A stretch of 64,000 bases of DNA from Leekyejoonella antrihumi (GTDB lineage: Bacteria > Actinomycetota > Actinomycetes > Actinomycetales > Dermatophilaceae): NCBI RefSeq assembly GCF_007845645.1, contig NZ_VCQV01000019.1, positions 1 through 64,000 on the forward strand, read 5' to 3'. Shown here piece by piece: positions 18,200 to 26,600 of this stretch. The position numbers and the translations under genes are program-made. Within the stretch, counting starts at the first letter, position 1; each line of letters opens with the position of its first letter. Under the pieces are notes generated by a model. That model was given only the letters and a program-made list of their open reading frames with translations. It made no database searches and had not been told where the DNA came from.

Positions 18200-19813
18200 T
18201 CACGGAGCCGGCCAGACTCGCTCTCCACCGACCCAGGTCTCACGGACCGCGACGGTGCCGAGGTGCTCAGCGGGCACGGTCAGCGGGTTCGCACTCAGCA
18301 CCACGAAGTCCGCGAGCTTGCCGGTCACCAGTTGGCCTTTCGTGGCCTCCTCTGCCGTGGAGTATGCCGCGCCTGTCGTGTACAGCCCGAGCGCCTCGCG
18401 TGCGCTGATCCGCTGGCTGAGGCCGAAGTCGGCACCGTGCGGGTCCTGCCGGGTGACACAACTGCGCATACCGAAGAGCGGCTCGAACGGACCGCAGGGG
18501 TAGTCGGACGACCCGGCGACGGCGATGCCTTCGTCCAGCATGGCGCGATGCGCGAACATTCGCTCCGTCCGCTCGTCTCCGTAGAAGGCGCGCAGCTTGT
18601 CACCGTGCGCCAGCACGTAGTTCGCAAACGGGACGGTCACGACGCCGAGGGCCCTGGTGCGGCCGAGCAGGTCGGCTGTCATGACGCTCGCGTGCTCGAT
18701 GCGGTGCCTCGGGCCAGACCGATCCCCGGCCCGCTGCGCGGCTTCGATCGCGTCCAGGGCCCAGGAGATCGCCCGGTCTCCGTTCGCATGCACACAGGCA
18801 CGCCACCCCGCGTCGTGGATGTCCCGCACCACGTCGTCGAGCTCCGCCTTCGACATCCGCGCGATGCCCGGCTCGGCCCCTCCGGCCGCCGGCTCCTCGA
18901 GCAGGCAGGTCCCGCCGTTGACGGCCCCGTCGACGAAAGTCTTGACGCCCGCCAGCCGGAGCCGGTCCGTGGCGGACGCACCGCCTTGGCCGACCGACTG
19001 GAAGTAGTCGAGGTGGTCATAGGCCGCCAACCCGTTGACCCTGATCGGCAGGCGACCGTCGTGCGCGAGCGTGCTCAGCAACCGCCAGCCGGGCGGACCC
19101 AGGAGCGCGTCGGTGACCGACGTGATTCCTGCGGCAGCGAGCCGCCGCAGGAACGCGCAGAATGCGTCGGCCAGATCCTCTTCCCGCGGCGTCGGCACGA
19201 TCGTGTCGGCGCGGGTGAACGCCGGGAACGCGAGATCATAGAGCGCCTGGTCGTGCGCGACACCGGTCAGCCTGCCCGACTCGTCCGCTCCGAGCTGCCC
19301 GCCGGGGCGGGCGTCGTCCTCCGATGACCAACCGGCCAGCTGCATGCCCCTGGAGTTCACGACGCCGGCATGCAGCGTGACGTGCACGACCAGCACCGGA
19401 TGCTCCGGACAGGCCGCGTCCAGCTCGTCCCGGGTCAGGTCACGTCCGCCATTGCTGCGGAACTGGTCGTACCCGAAGCCGACGATCCACTGCCCGGTCG
19501 GCACAGATGCCGCGCGCTCACGCAGTGCCGCGACGACCGCCTCCGTGTCCGGCGCGCCCGCAGGCGACAGATCGACCTGCAGGGACTGCTCCGCACAGAT
19601 CGTCGGATGCTGGTGGGCATCATTGAAGCCCGGCGTGATGCAGCAATCGCCGAAGTCGTAGACCTGCGCTGCCGGGAACCGTTCCCGCACCTCCGCCAAC
19701 GTGCCCGTCGCGACGATCCACTCGCCACGGCATACGAATGCCCCGGGCGACTGATGGGTCATCGTGACGATCCGTCGTGCTGTGACGATCCGCTCGGTGC
19801 CAGGTCCAGCCAT
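18200..19813 (-). CDS. Amidohydrolase family protein, YtcJ-like
   Basis: Metal-dependent hydrolase of the amidohydrolase_3 group, 537 residues. The start is ATG 19813, with GGGAGGG seven bases upstream; an earlier in-frame GTG is less likely. Metal-site motifs are PGFNDAHQHP (about residues 63-72), ACVHANGDRAI, HRIEHASVM, and SSDYPCGPFEPLFGM near the C-terminus. YtcJ-type enzymes act on diverse amides and N-acyl compounds; one could release aminobenzoate from an amide here, but nothing in the sequence fixes the substrate. It lies between the aryl-CoA operon and paaX. Confidence 0.82.
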   Translation of the reverse strand: MAGPGTERIVTARRIVTMTHQSPGAFVCRGEWIVATGTLAEVRERFPAAQVYDFGDCCITPGFNDAHQHPTICAEQSLQVDLSPAGAPDTEAVVAALRERAASVPTGQWIVGFGYDQFRSNGGRDLTRDELDAACPEHPVLVVHVTLHAGVVNSRGMQLAGWSSEDDARPGGQLGADESGRLTGVAHDQALYDLAFPAFTRADTIVPTPREEDLADAFCAFLRRLAAAGITSVTDALLGPPGWRLLSTLAHDGRLPIRVNGLAAYDHLDYFQSVGQGGASATDRLRLAGVKTFVDGAVNGGTCLLEEPAAGGAEPGIARMSKAELDDVVRDIHDAGWRACVHANGDRAISWALDAIEAAQRAGDRSGPRHRIEHASVMTADLLGRTRALGVVTVPFANYVLAHGDKLRAFYGDERTERMFAHRAMLDEGIAVAGSSDYPCGPFEPLFGMRSCVTRQDPHGADFGLSQRISAREALGLYTTGAAYSTAEEATKGQLVTGKLADFVVLSANPLTVPAEHLGTVAVRETWVGGERVWPAP

Positions 19814-19952
19814 GCCGATGTCCCTCCCGTGTGGGCTCACGTTCACGAGCCGAGGGCCGGGGAACAGCCCACGGCCTCAACAACGGTATCCCCTCCCCAT
19901 CCCGAATCTGGTTGGTACTTCCGTGGGAGGAGCCGCGGGTGGCCGCGGAGGA

Positions 19953-20774
19953 TCAGCCGGACGGGACTCGCTCCTGGATGACGAGCCCGGCATGCGCGAG
20001 CGCAGCCGGACGCAATCGCCCATCGAGCTCGGCAAACAGCTGCGCCGCTTCGATGCCCGGCCAGTCCTTGGGCAGATACGCCAGCGGCAGGCCCGGGTCG
20101 AGGTAGGGCAGCCGGCGCCACGCGGTCAGCATCGGCATGTAGGTCGCGAATGCCGCGGCACCATCACCCTCCGCGGGCTCCTCCTTCCAGCGCACCGACC
20201 GATACGTATGGCAGAACTGCGCATACAGCCCCGCCAGCTCATCGAGGTCCCACCACTCGCGCATCCGCGCGGCCACGTCGCCGGACCCCAGATAGTCGCC
20301 TCGGAAGAACTCGGTGTAGGCCGCGAGGCCGGCTCGTTCGAGCGCGGCGAACGTCTCGTCGTAGACCGTGCCCGGCGCGATCCACACGCCGGAGGATGCG
20401 GTGCCGAACCCGAGCCGGGTGAGCAACGACCGCAGCGCATGTCGCTTGGCCCGCTCCGACTCGGGCACCGAGAAGACGACCACCAGCCAGCCGTCCTCCG
20501 CGGTGGCACGGGGCCGCGCCCAGATTCGCAGGTCGCCGGCCTCCAGCAGCTCGACAGCGCTCGGCGCCAATACATAGCCCGCCTGCCCGTCCCGGCGCTG
20601 CGCCTCGAGCACGCCGCGCTTCTTCAGCCGGGACACCGACGAGCGCACCGCCGCCGAGTCGACGTCGAGCTCGGTCATCAGCGCGATGAGGGCGCGCACC
20701 GAAAGCCAGTTGCCCGCCGAGCGCGCATAGAGACCGAAGAGCGAGAGGATGAGCTGCCGGGGCGGAGTTTCCAC
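19953..20774 (-). CDS. PaaX family transcriptional regulator
   Basis: Aryl-CoA-responsive repressor type, 273 residues. The N-terminal winged helix is PRQLILSLFGLYARSAGNWLSVRALIALM...AVRSSVSRLKKRGVLEAQ. The PaaX middle domain follows (WLVVVFSVPESERAKRHALRSLLTRLGFG). The C-terminal PaaX_C part contains YRSVRWKE, LPYLDPGLPLAYLPKDWPG and a closing LF.EL segment. Four bases separate it from the ligase stop, so it is co-transcribed with the ligase. Known PaaX proteins sense phenylacetyl-CoA; here the effector would be the aryl-CoA made by the ligase. Confidence 0.9.
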   Translation of the reverse strand: METPPRQLILSLFGLYARSAGNWLSVRALIALMTELDVDSAAVRSSVSRLKKRGVLEAQRRDGQAGYVLAPSAVELLEAGDLRIWARPRATAEDGWLVVVFSVPESERAKRHALRSLLTRLGFGTASSGVWIAPGTVYDETFAALERAGLAAYTEFFRGDYLGSGDVAARMREWWDLDELAGLYAQFCHTYRSVRWKEEPAEGDGAAAFATYMPMLTAWRRLPYLDPGLPLAYLPKDWPGIEAAQLFAELDGRLRPAALAHAGLVIQERVPSG

Positions 20775-20778
20775 GGGC

Positions 20779-22353
20779 CTAGTCTGGCGTGCGCAGTCGG
20801 AAGCGTTGCAACTTGCCCGTCGCCGTGCGAGGCAGGGCGTTGACGAACTCGATCGCCCGCGGATACTTGTAGGGCGCGATCTGCTGCTTCACGAAGTCCT
20901 GGAGCTCCTTGGCGGTCAGCGGTTCGACGCCGGCCGCGAGCACGACATACGCCTTGACGATCGACCCGCGCGCCTCGTCGGGGACACCGATCACCCCGCA
21001 CTCGGCGACGCCGGGGTGGCGCAGCAGCGCCTCCTCGACCTCCGGGGCGGCGATGTTGTAGCCGGACGAGACGATCATGTCGTCGCTGCGCGCGTGATAC
21101 CAGAAGTAGCCGTCCTCGTCCTGGGTGAAGGTGTCGCCGGTGATGTTCCAGCCGTCCTGCACGTAGGCCAGCTGCCGCGGGTCGTCCAGGTAGCGGCACC
21201 CCGTCGGCCCCTTGACCGCGAGCCGCCCCTGGGCGCCGGCGGGCACGGGTTGGCCCAACCCGTCGACGATCCGGGCCTGGTAGCCCGGCACCGCTCGCCC
21301 CGTCGACCCGGGCCGGATGTCGGCGCCGGAGGCCGACACGAAGATGTGCAGCATCTCCGTCGCGCCGATGCCGTCGATCAGCTCGACCCCGGTCAGGTCG
21401 CGAAACTCCTGCCAGGTCGCCTGCGGCAGGTGCTCCCCCGCCGAGACGCCCTTCGTCAGTGTCGGCAGCTTGCGCTGGGCGTGGATCATCGCCTTGTACG
21501 CGGTGGGGGCCGTGAAGCAGATCGTCGCGCCGTACTCGTCGATCAGGTCTGCCAGCTGCAGCGGAGTCGCCTTCTCCACCAGCACGGTTGAGGCGCCGAC
21601 GTGCAGCGGGAAGAGCAGGTCCCCGCCGAGCCCGAAGGTGAACGCATACGGCGGCGTGCCGATGAAGATGTCGTCCGCGGTCGGCTGCAGGACATACCGC
21701 GAGAACGTGTCGCAGTTCGCCATCACGTCGCGGTGGAAGTGCATGGTGGCCTTCGGCCTGCCGGTGGTGCCGGAGGTGAACGCCAACAGGGCGACATCGT
21801 CGCGGGATGTCCGCACATGGTCGAACCGAGCCGCGGTCCGGTCCATTCGGGCCGCCCACTGCGAGTCGCCGTAGGCGAGCGTGCGGATGTCCGGCGGCAT
21901 CCCCTCCAGGTAGCGGTGATCCACCAGCGCAGCGTCCAGGTGGGCGATCTCGTCGATGGTGCGCAGCTCCCCCTCGCGCAGCAGCGCCATCGTGGTGACG
22001 ACGACCGCGCCGGCCTTCAGCGCGCCGAACCAGGCGGCGGTGAGCCACTGGCTGTTGGGGCCGCGCAGCAGCACCCGGTTGCCCGGCACGATCTGCAGGT
22101 CGTCCACGAGCACCCGGGCGACGCGGTTCGCGTGGGCGTCCAGCTCCGCATACGTCCAAGTGGCGCTGCCGGGCTGGTGCAGGCAGGGTCGATCGGGATG
22201 CTGCGTCGCCGTCTCCAGAAGGGCCGCGGCGCAGTTGAGCCGCTCGGGGTAATGCAACTCGGGCAGGTCGAAGACCAGCTCGGGCCACTGGTCGACCGGC
22301 GGCAGGTGGTCGCGGCAGAAGGTGTCGACGTGCACAGAGGGCAGCAGCTCCAT
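20779..22353 (-). CDS. Benzoate-CoA ligase family protein, probable 2-aminobenzoate-CoA ligase
   Basis: ANL-superfamily acyl-activating enzyme, 524 residues, forming an aryl-CoA from the acid, ATP and CoA. The P-loop is LLAFTSGTTGRPKATMHFHR (about residues 167-186). The A8 region is GWNITGDTFTQDEDGYFWYHARSDDMIVSSGYNI, and the catalytic Lys lies in PRTATGKLQRF near the end. The N-terminal FDLPELHYPERLNCAAALL resembles 2-aminobenzoate/benzoate ligases. It starts the ligase-paaX operon. Specificity for aminobenzoate over benzoate or salicylate rests on the cluster (RidA plus monooxygenase/reductase). Confidence 0.85.
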   Translation of the reverse strand: MELLPSVHVDTFCRDHLPPVDQWPELVFDLPELHYPERLNCAAALLETATQHPDRPCLHQPGSATWTYAELDAHANRVARVLVDDLQIVPGNRVLLRGPNSQWLTAAWFGALKAGAVVVTTMALLREGELRTIDEIAHLDAALVDHRYLEGMPPDIRTLAYGDSQWAARMDRTAARFDHVRTSRDDVALLAFTSGTTGRPKATMHFHRDVMANCDTFSRYVLQPTADDIFIGTPPYAFTFGLGGDLLFPLHVGASTVLVEKATPLQLADLIDEYGATICFTAPTAYKAMIHAQRKLPTLTKGVSAGEHLPQATWQEFRDLTGVELIDGIGATEMLHIFVSASGADIRPGSTGRAVPGYQARIVDGLGQPVPAGAQGRLAVKGPTGCRYLDDPRQLAYVQDGWNITGDTFTQDEDGYFWYHARSDDMIVSSGYNIAAPEVEEALLRHPGVAECGVIGVPDEARGSIVKAYVVLAAGVEPLTAKELQDFVKQQIAPYKYPRAIEFVNALPRTATGKLQRFRLRTPD

Positions 22354-22373
22354 TCCGCCACGTTATTGCCAGA

Positions 22374-22391
22374 TTGTTACGATCGTCAAGA
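22374..22391 (-). promoter_or_regulatory. Second copy of the aryl-CoA operator motif, before the CoA ligase
   Basis: Read on the minus strand, TCTTGACGATCGTAACAATC matches TCTTGACGGTCGTAGTCAAG at 14678 with one change in the first 14 bases. It lies 20-40 bases upstream of the ligase ATG, in a position to control the ligase-paaX operon. Occurrence at both promoters of the cluster, and nowhere else that I could see, supports one shared regulator. Confidence 0.5.
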
Positions 22392-22483
22392 CCACACGAT
22401 ACTTAATCCCTGTCGAGATGTGCACCGTGTCAGCCGGCGGCAGGCCATGATAGGAACGTTGCGCTCACATCGAAGGAGGTGCC

Positions 22484-23164
22484 ATGACCCGAACCCGATC
22501 GACGTTCATCGACCTGCTCCAGCGGCCGCAGGGCTACACGTCCGGCCCCGAGGTCGTCGATGAGCTGCGCCGCGTCGTCGCATCCGGCGCCGTGCCACCG
22601 GGCAGCACCATCCCCCTGGACGAGGTCGCGGAGTTCTTCCAGCTGTCCCGCATCCCGGTCCGCGAGGCGCTCAAGACCCTCGTCGGCGAGGGTCTGCTCG
22701 AGCACCAGCCGCGCCTCGGCTACACCGTCACCTCGCTGTCGTCCGAGGAGCTCAACGAGCTGTATCTCGTGCGCGGCGCCCTCGAGGCGGCGGCGCTGGA
22801 CGTCGCCGTCCGCCGTGCCACCGAACGCGACGACCGCAGAGTCCAGGAGGCGCACGACCGCCTGACCCACGCCGTCTCCGAAGGTGACACGGGCGAGTTT
22901 CAGCGCAGCAGCCGCGCGTTTCACGAGGCCATGCTCCAGCCGTGCCGTATGCCGCGACTCCTGCACATGCTCGACGTCGCCTGGAACATCACCGAACCCG
23001 TCCAGACCATGGTCCACGTCAGCGACAACGATCGCAGCGGCATGCACCACGAGCACGCGGCCCTCCTGGACGCCTACCTGGCCCGCGATGCCGAGACGCT
23101 GCATACCCTCGCGGCGGAGCACCACCAGCACCTCATGCGGTCGCTGACCGCACTCGGCGACTGA
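22484..23164 (+). CDS. GntR family transcriptional regulator, FadR/FCD subfamily
   Basis: Regulator of 226 residues, ATG preceded by GAAGGAGG. The winged helix is VVDELRRVVASGAVPPGSTIPLDEVAEFFQLSRIPVREALKTLVGEGLLEHQPRLGYTV. The helical FCD effector domain follows, with ELYLVRGALEAAALDVAVRR and HHEHAALLDAYLARDAETLHTLAAEHHQHLM; the His-rich segment suits a metal-assisted carboxylate effector. It is immediately upstream of the NCS1 permease and racemase, which it probably controls through the site at 23201-23214. Confidence 0.88.
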   Translation: MTRTRSTFIDLLQRPQGYTSGPEVVDELRRVVASGAVPPGSTIPLDEVAEFFQLSRIPVREALKTLVGEGLLEHQPRLGYTVTSLSSEELNELYLVRGALEAAALDVAVRRATERDDRRVQEAHDRLTHAVSEGDTGEFQRSSRAFHEAMLQPCRMPRLLHMLDVAWNITEPVQTMVHVSDNDRSGMHHEHAALLDAYLARDAETLHTLAAEHHQHLMRSLTALGD

Positions 23165-23200
23165 CGCAGCCAGGTTCCCGCACTGCGTGCCCGTCCCGCA

Positions 23201-23214
23201 TATATCCGGGTATA
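23201..23214. promoter_or_regulatory. Imperfect palindrome upstream of the NCS1 permease, candidate GntR operator
   Basis: TATATCC followed directly by GGGTATA gives a 14-bp inverted repeat with one mismatch, in the gap between gntR and the permease. It is the only symmetrical AT-containing site in that gap. Confidence 0.4.
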
Positions 23215-23339
23215 CAGCGCTTAATCCTTCCGTCGTCCAAACCGCGGTCCTAGCGTGTGACCTACCTCTCACCCGCAGCGCGGACCGCCGCCAACCCATC
23301 CACGGCCTGCACTGCCCCGCCGCCAACGTCGAGGACGCC

Positions 23340-24959
23340 ATGACCAGCACACCGTCCATCCCGCACAACAACTTCACCGGACCTCCACCGAGCGAACCCG
23401 CCGCCATACCGAGCGCCGGTGTCGACCTGACGACGCCCGGCCATCCTGGCCTACCCGGCCCGGATCGCCCGCAGGAGATCCCCGACCACCTGAGCAAGAC
23501 CGCGCTCATCAAGCCGGGCTACGACCCGCGCCTGACCAACGAGGACCTGGCGCCGCTGATCGACCAGAACTGGTCCTGGTACAACATCTTCGCGTTCTGG
23601 ATGTCCGACGTGCACAGCGTCGGCGGATACGTCACCGCCGGCAGCCTCTTCGCCCTCGGGCTGACCAGCTGGCAGGTCTTCGTCTGCCTGATCATCGGCA
23701 TCACCATCGTGCTGTTCTTCGCCAACCTGATCGCCAAGCCGAGCCAGCGCGCCGGTGTGCCGTATCCGGTGATCTGCCGCAGCGTGTTCGGCGTCATGGG
23801 CGCCAACATTCCCGCGATCATCCGAGGCCTCATCGCGGTGGCCTGGTACGGCATACAGACGTATCTCGCCTCCGCCGCGCTCGACATCCTGGTCGTGCGG
23901 CTCTGGCCCTCACTCGCGCCCTACGGCGTGACCAGCAACCACGGACTGTTCGGACTGTCCTATCTGGGCTATGGCACGTTCGCGCTGCTGTGGGTCGCCC
24001 AGGCGGCCGTGTTCTGGACAGGCATGAAGACGATCCGCAAGTTCATCGACTTTGCCGGCCCCGCCGTGTATGTCGTGATGATCGCCTTGTGCGTCTACCT
24101 CATGGTCAAGGCGCACGGCAACATCAGCCTGAACCTGTCCAGCGGCGGCCTCGGCGACGCCTCGGTGATCGGCACCATGTGCGCGGCGACCGCGCTGGTC
24201 GTCTCCTACTTCTCCGGCCCGATGCTGAACTTCGGTGACTTCTCCCGCTACGCAAGGTCATTCAAGGATGTGAAGAAGGGCAACTTCTGGGGCCTGCCGG
24301 TAAACTTCCTCTTCTTCTCGATCCTGACGGTGCTCACCGCCTCCGCCACGATCCCGGTCTACGGCAAGCTGATCACCGACCCGGTCGCGACCGTCGGCCA
24401 CATCGACAACACGTTCGCCATCGTCCTGGCGGCGCTGACCTTCACGACGGCGACCATCGGCATCAACATTGTTGCGAACTTCGTCTCGCCGGCGTTCGAC
24501 TTCTCCAATGTGAACCCGCAGAAGATCAGCTGGCGCACCGGCGGCATGATCGCCGCGGTCTGCTCGGTGCTGCTGACCCCGTGGAACCTCTACAAGAACC
24601 CGGAGATGATCCACTACACGCTGGACACCCTCGGTGCGTTCATCGGCCCGCTGTTCGGTGTGCTGCTCGCGCACTTCTACATCGTGCACCGCCAGAAGGT
24701 CTGTGTGGACGACCTGTTCACCCTTGAGCCGTCCGGCGCCTACCACTACCACAAGGGCTACAACCCGTCCGCCATCATCGCCACGGCCATCGCGGCCGCC
24801 TGCTCACTGGCGTGTGTCTTTCTCCCGGTGATCAAGGCCGCGGACGACTACAGCTGGTTCGTCGGCTGCGGCATCGGCCTCCTGGCGTATGCCGTGCTCG
24901 CACCACGCATGGGCGTCTCCGAGGAGCGGCAGCTGACCGGCAAGGAGGTCCGCGTATGA
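23340..24959 (+). CDS. NCS1 family nucleobase:cation symporter, probable allantoin permease
   Basis: Inner-membrane transporter, about 12 helices, 539 residues. The start is taken at ATG 23340; 5' extension would be low-complexity. Family marks are NEDLAPLIDQNWSWYNIFAFWMSDVHSVGGYV (helix 1 with the substrate-site WxxYN/W residues), RAGVPYPVICRSVFGVMGANIPAIIRGLIAVAWYGIQTYLAS, and NPQKISWRTGG. PucI-type relatives import allantoin; others carry uracil or hydantoin. The coupled racemase (ATGA overlap) and nearby allantoinase favour allantoin. Confidence 0.85.
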   Translation: MTSTPSIPHNNFTGPPPSEPAAIPSAGVDLTTPGHPGLPGPDRPQEIPDHLSKTALIKPGYDPRLTNEDLAPLIDQNWSWYNIFAFWMSDVHSVGGYVTAGSLFALGLTSWQVFVCLIIGITIVLFFANLIAKPSQRAGVPYPVICRSVFGVMGANIPAIIRGLIAVAWYGIQTYLASAALDILVVRLWPSLAPYGVTSNHGLFGLSYLGYGTFALLWVAQAAVFWTGMKTIRKFIDFAGPAVYVVMIALCVYLMVKAHGNISLNLSSGGLGDASVIGTMCAATALVVSYFSGPMLNFGDFSRYARSFKDVKKGNFWGLPVNFLFFSILTVLTASATIPVYGKLITDPVATVGHIDNTFAIVLAALTFTTATIGINIVANFVSPAFDFSNVNPQKISWRTGGMIAAVCSVLLTPWNLYKNPEMIHYTLDTLGAFIGPLFGVLLAHFYIVHRQKVCVDDLFTLEPSGAYHYHKGYNPSAIIATAIAAACSLACVFLPVIKAADDYSWFVGCGIGLLAYAVLAPRMGVSEERQLTGKEVRV

Positions 24960-25690
24960 GTGAGATCCGGATCACCGTCATCAACCCGAACACCACGGAG
25001 TCGATGACCGAGCTGATCGCCGAGTCCGCCCAGGCTGCAGCGGCGCCGGGGACGGTCATCAACGGTCGCACGCCCTCGATGGGGCCGGCGTCCATCGAAA
25101 GCCACTACGACGAGGCGCTGTCAGTGCCGGGTGTGCTGCAGGTGATTGCGCAGGATCCGGCAGCGGACGCGTTCGTGCTGGCGTGCTTCGGTGATCCCGG
25201 CCTCGACGCCGCCCGCGAGCTGGCGACCGTGCCGGTGCTCGGCATCGCGGAGGCCGCGATGAAGGCCGCGACCCTGCTCGGTCGGTCGTTCAGCGTGGTG
25301 ACCACGGTCGGTCGCACCGTCGGGCGGGCCTGGGATCTCACTCGGATCTACGGCCTGGAACGGCAGTGTGCCGGCATCCACGCGTGTGAGATCCCGGTGC
25401 TCGCACTCGAGCAGGATCCCGAGCACAGCTATCGGACGATCCTTGCCTCCGCTGCCCAGGCGCTGGAGTCCGACGGCAGCGACGTGATCGTGCTCGGTTG
25501 CGCCGGGATGGCAGACCTGCCCAGTCGACTCGCGACCAAGCTCGGTGTGCCGGTCATCGACGGAGTTGCCGCTGCGACGGTGCTCGCGGAAGGATTGGTG
25601 CGACTCGGCATACGCCCGAGCGATCACGACGAGCTCGCCCCTCCCCCGCCGAAGACCTACACCGGCCTCCTGCACGACTTCGGCATCTGA
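24956..25690 (+). CDS. Aspartate/glutamate/hydantoin racemase family protein, probable allantoin racemase
   Basis: Two-cysteine racemase, 244 residues. The N-terminal ITVINPNTTESMTELI is typical of the hydantoin/allantoin racemase branch (HpxA/Dcg1). The two catalytic Cys are in FVLACFGDPGLD (about residue 77) and VIVLGCAGMADL (about residue 182). The start overlaps the permease stop. It probably interconverts allantoin enantiomers so that the stereospecific allantoinase can use both; hydantoin racemase is the alternative. Confidence 0.83.
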   Translation: MSEIRITVINPNTTESMTELIAESAQAAAAPGTVINGRTPSMGPASIESHYDEALSVPGVLQVIAQDPAADAFVLACFGDPGLDAARELATVPVLGIAEAAMKAATLLGRSFSVVTTVGRTVGRAWDLTRIYGLERQCAGIHACEIPVLALEQDPEHSYRTILASAAQALESDGSDVIVLGCAGMADLPSRLATKLGVPVIDGVAAATVLAEGLVRLGIRPSDHDELAPPPPKTYTGLLHDFGI

Positions 25691-25701
25691 GGCACCTGAG
25701 T

Positions 25702-25768
25702 CCCGCCGACTTGCAGTGGATGCGCCCGCTGTAGCCGACGCATCCACTGCAACGCCGCGTGCGGCGGG
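25702..25768. terminator. Bidirectional hairpin between racemase and SDR genes
   Basis: A perfect 14-bp stem (TTGCAGTGGATGCG at 25711-25724 with 25739-25752) has a 14-base loop, framed by an outer CCCGCCG/CGGCGGG pair. It sits exactly between two convergent genes. There is no U-tract, as is common in actinobacteria. Confidence 0.65.
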
Positions 25769-25773
25769 CGAGT

Positions 25774-26535
25774 TCAGCCGCGGCCCTCGAACGGCATTCC
25801 GGCGGCCAGGATCGTCATCGACGGCACGCTCACCCCCAACGGCAGGCGCGCCATCTGCACAACGGCGTCGGCGGCATACGCCGCGTCGAACGTCGGCTCG
25901 GGGTGGATGCTGCCATCGGCCTGGCGCACGCCCTTGCCGAACTGCGCCGTCATCTCGGTCGCGGCATTGCCGATGTCGAGCTGCCCGCAGGTGATGTCGT
26001 AGGGGCGTCCGTCCAGCGAAAGCGACTTCGTGAGACCGGTGACGGCGTGTTTGCTCGCGGTGTATGCCGCGCTGCCGGGTCGCGGGGAGTGCGCCGACAC
26101 GGAGCCGTTGTTGATGATCCGCCCACCCCTCGGGTCCTGAGCCTTCATGATCCGGAACGCTTCTCGTGCGCACAGGAACGATCCGGTGAGATTCACGGCC
26201 ACGGTGTGCCGCCACGCATCGGCGGTGATCTCGTCCGGGTCGCCGGTAGGCCCGAACTCCCCCGCATTGTTGACGAGCACGTCCACCCGACCCCAGGTCT
26301 CCAGGACGGCGCGAAACGCCTCGGCGACCGACGCCTCCTCGGTGACATCGCACCGCACCGGTCGAGCGCGCTCTTCCTCGCCGGCCGCCTCCTGGAGCGT
26401 GGCCATCGTCCGGCCCAGGAGGGCGACGCGAAAACCGTCCCGCAGCAGGGCGTGGGCGAACGCACGGCCCAGTCCCCGGCCTGCGCCGGTGACAACGGCT
26501 ACGCGCCCGCTAGAGGTCACGCTTCCAGGGTTCAT
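25774..26535 (-). CDS. Short-chain dehydrogenase/reductase of unknown substrate
   Basis: Classical SDR, 253 residues. It has [16 protein letters not shown] (residues 16-31), [40 protein letters not shown] with catalytic Ser, Tyr and Lys, and a C-terminal [18 protein letters not shown]. Its ATG is overlapped by the TGA of a small leader ORF, itself overlapping the allB stop, so the gene is translationally linked to allantoinase. No standard purine-pathway step needs this enzyme; a reductase for a glyoxylate- or hydroxyacid-type intermediate is only a guess. Confidence 0.85.
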   Translation of the reverse strand: MNPGSVTSSGRVAVVTGAGRGLGRAFAHALLRDGFRVALLGRTMATLQEAAGEEERARPVRCDVTEEASVAEAFRAVLETWGRVDVLVNNAGEFGPTGDPDEITADAWRHTVAVNLTGSFLCAREAFRIMKAQDPRGGRIINNGSVSAHSPRPGSAAYTASKHAVTGLTKSLSLDGRPYDITCGQLDIGNAATEMTAQFGKGVRQADGSIHPEPTFDAAYAADAVVQMARLPLGVSVPSMTILAAGMPFEGRG

Positions 26536-26600
26536 GTCCGGGGCCTCCGCAACGCATCGAAGGGAGCCCCCGTGCGGAGAACTTGGTGAGGAAAGGTCAT
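26532..26600 (-). CDS. Small bridge ORF (22 aa) between allB and the SDR gene
   Basis: The ATG at 26600 overlaps the allB stop (ATGA), and its own TGA overlaps the SDR ATG (ATGA), so it exactly bridges the two genes. The peptide starts [14 protein letters not shown]. The DNA matches the uraH and helR elements in blocks: AAGTTCTCC, GCTCCCTTCGAT, then GCGGAGGCCCCG. CTCCGCA pairs perfectly with TGCGGAG (7 bp), placing the GGAGG of the SDR inside a stem that translation of the small ORF would open. Confidence 0.5.
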   Translation of the reverse strand: MTFPHQVLRTGAPFDALRRPRT

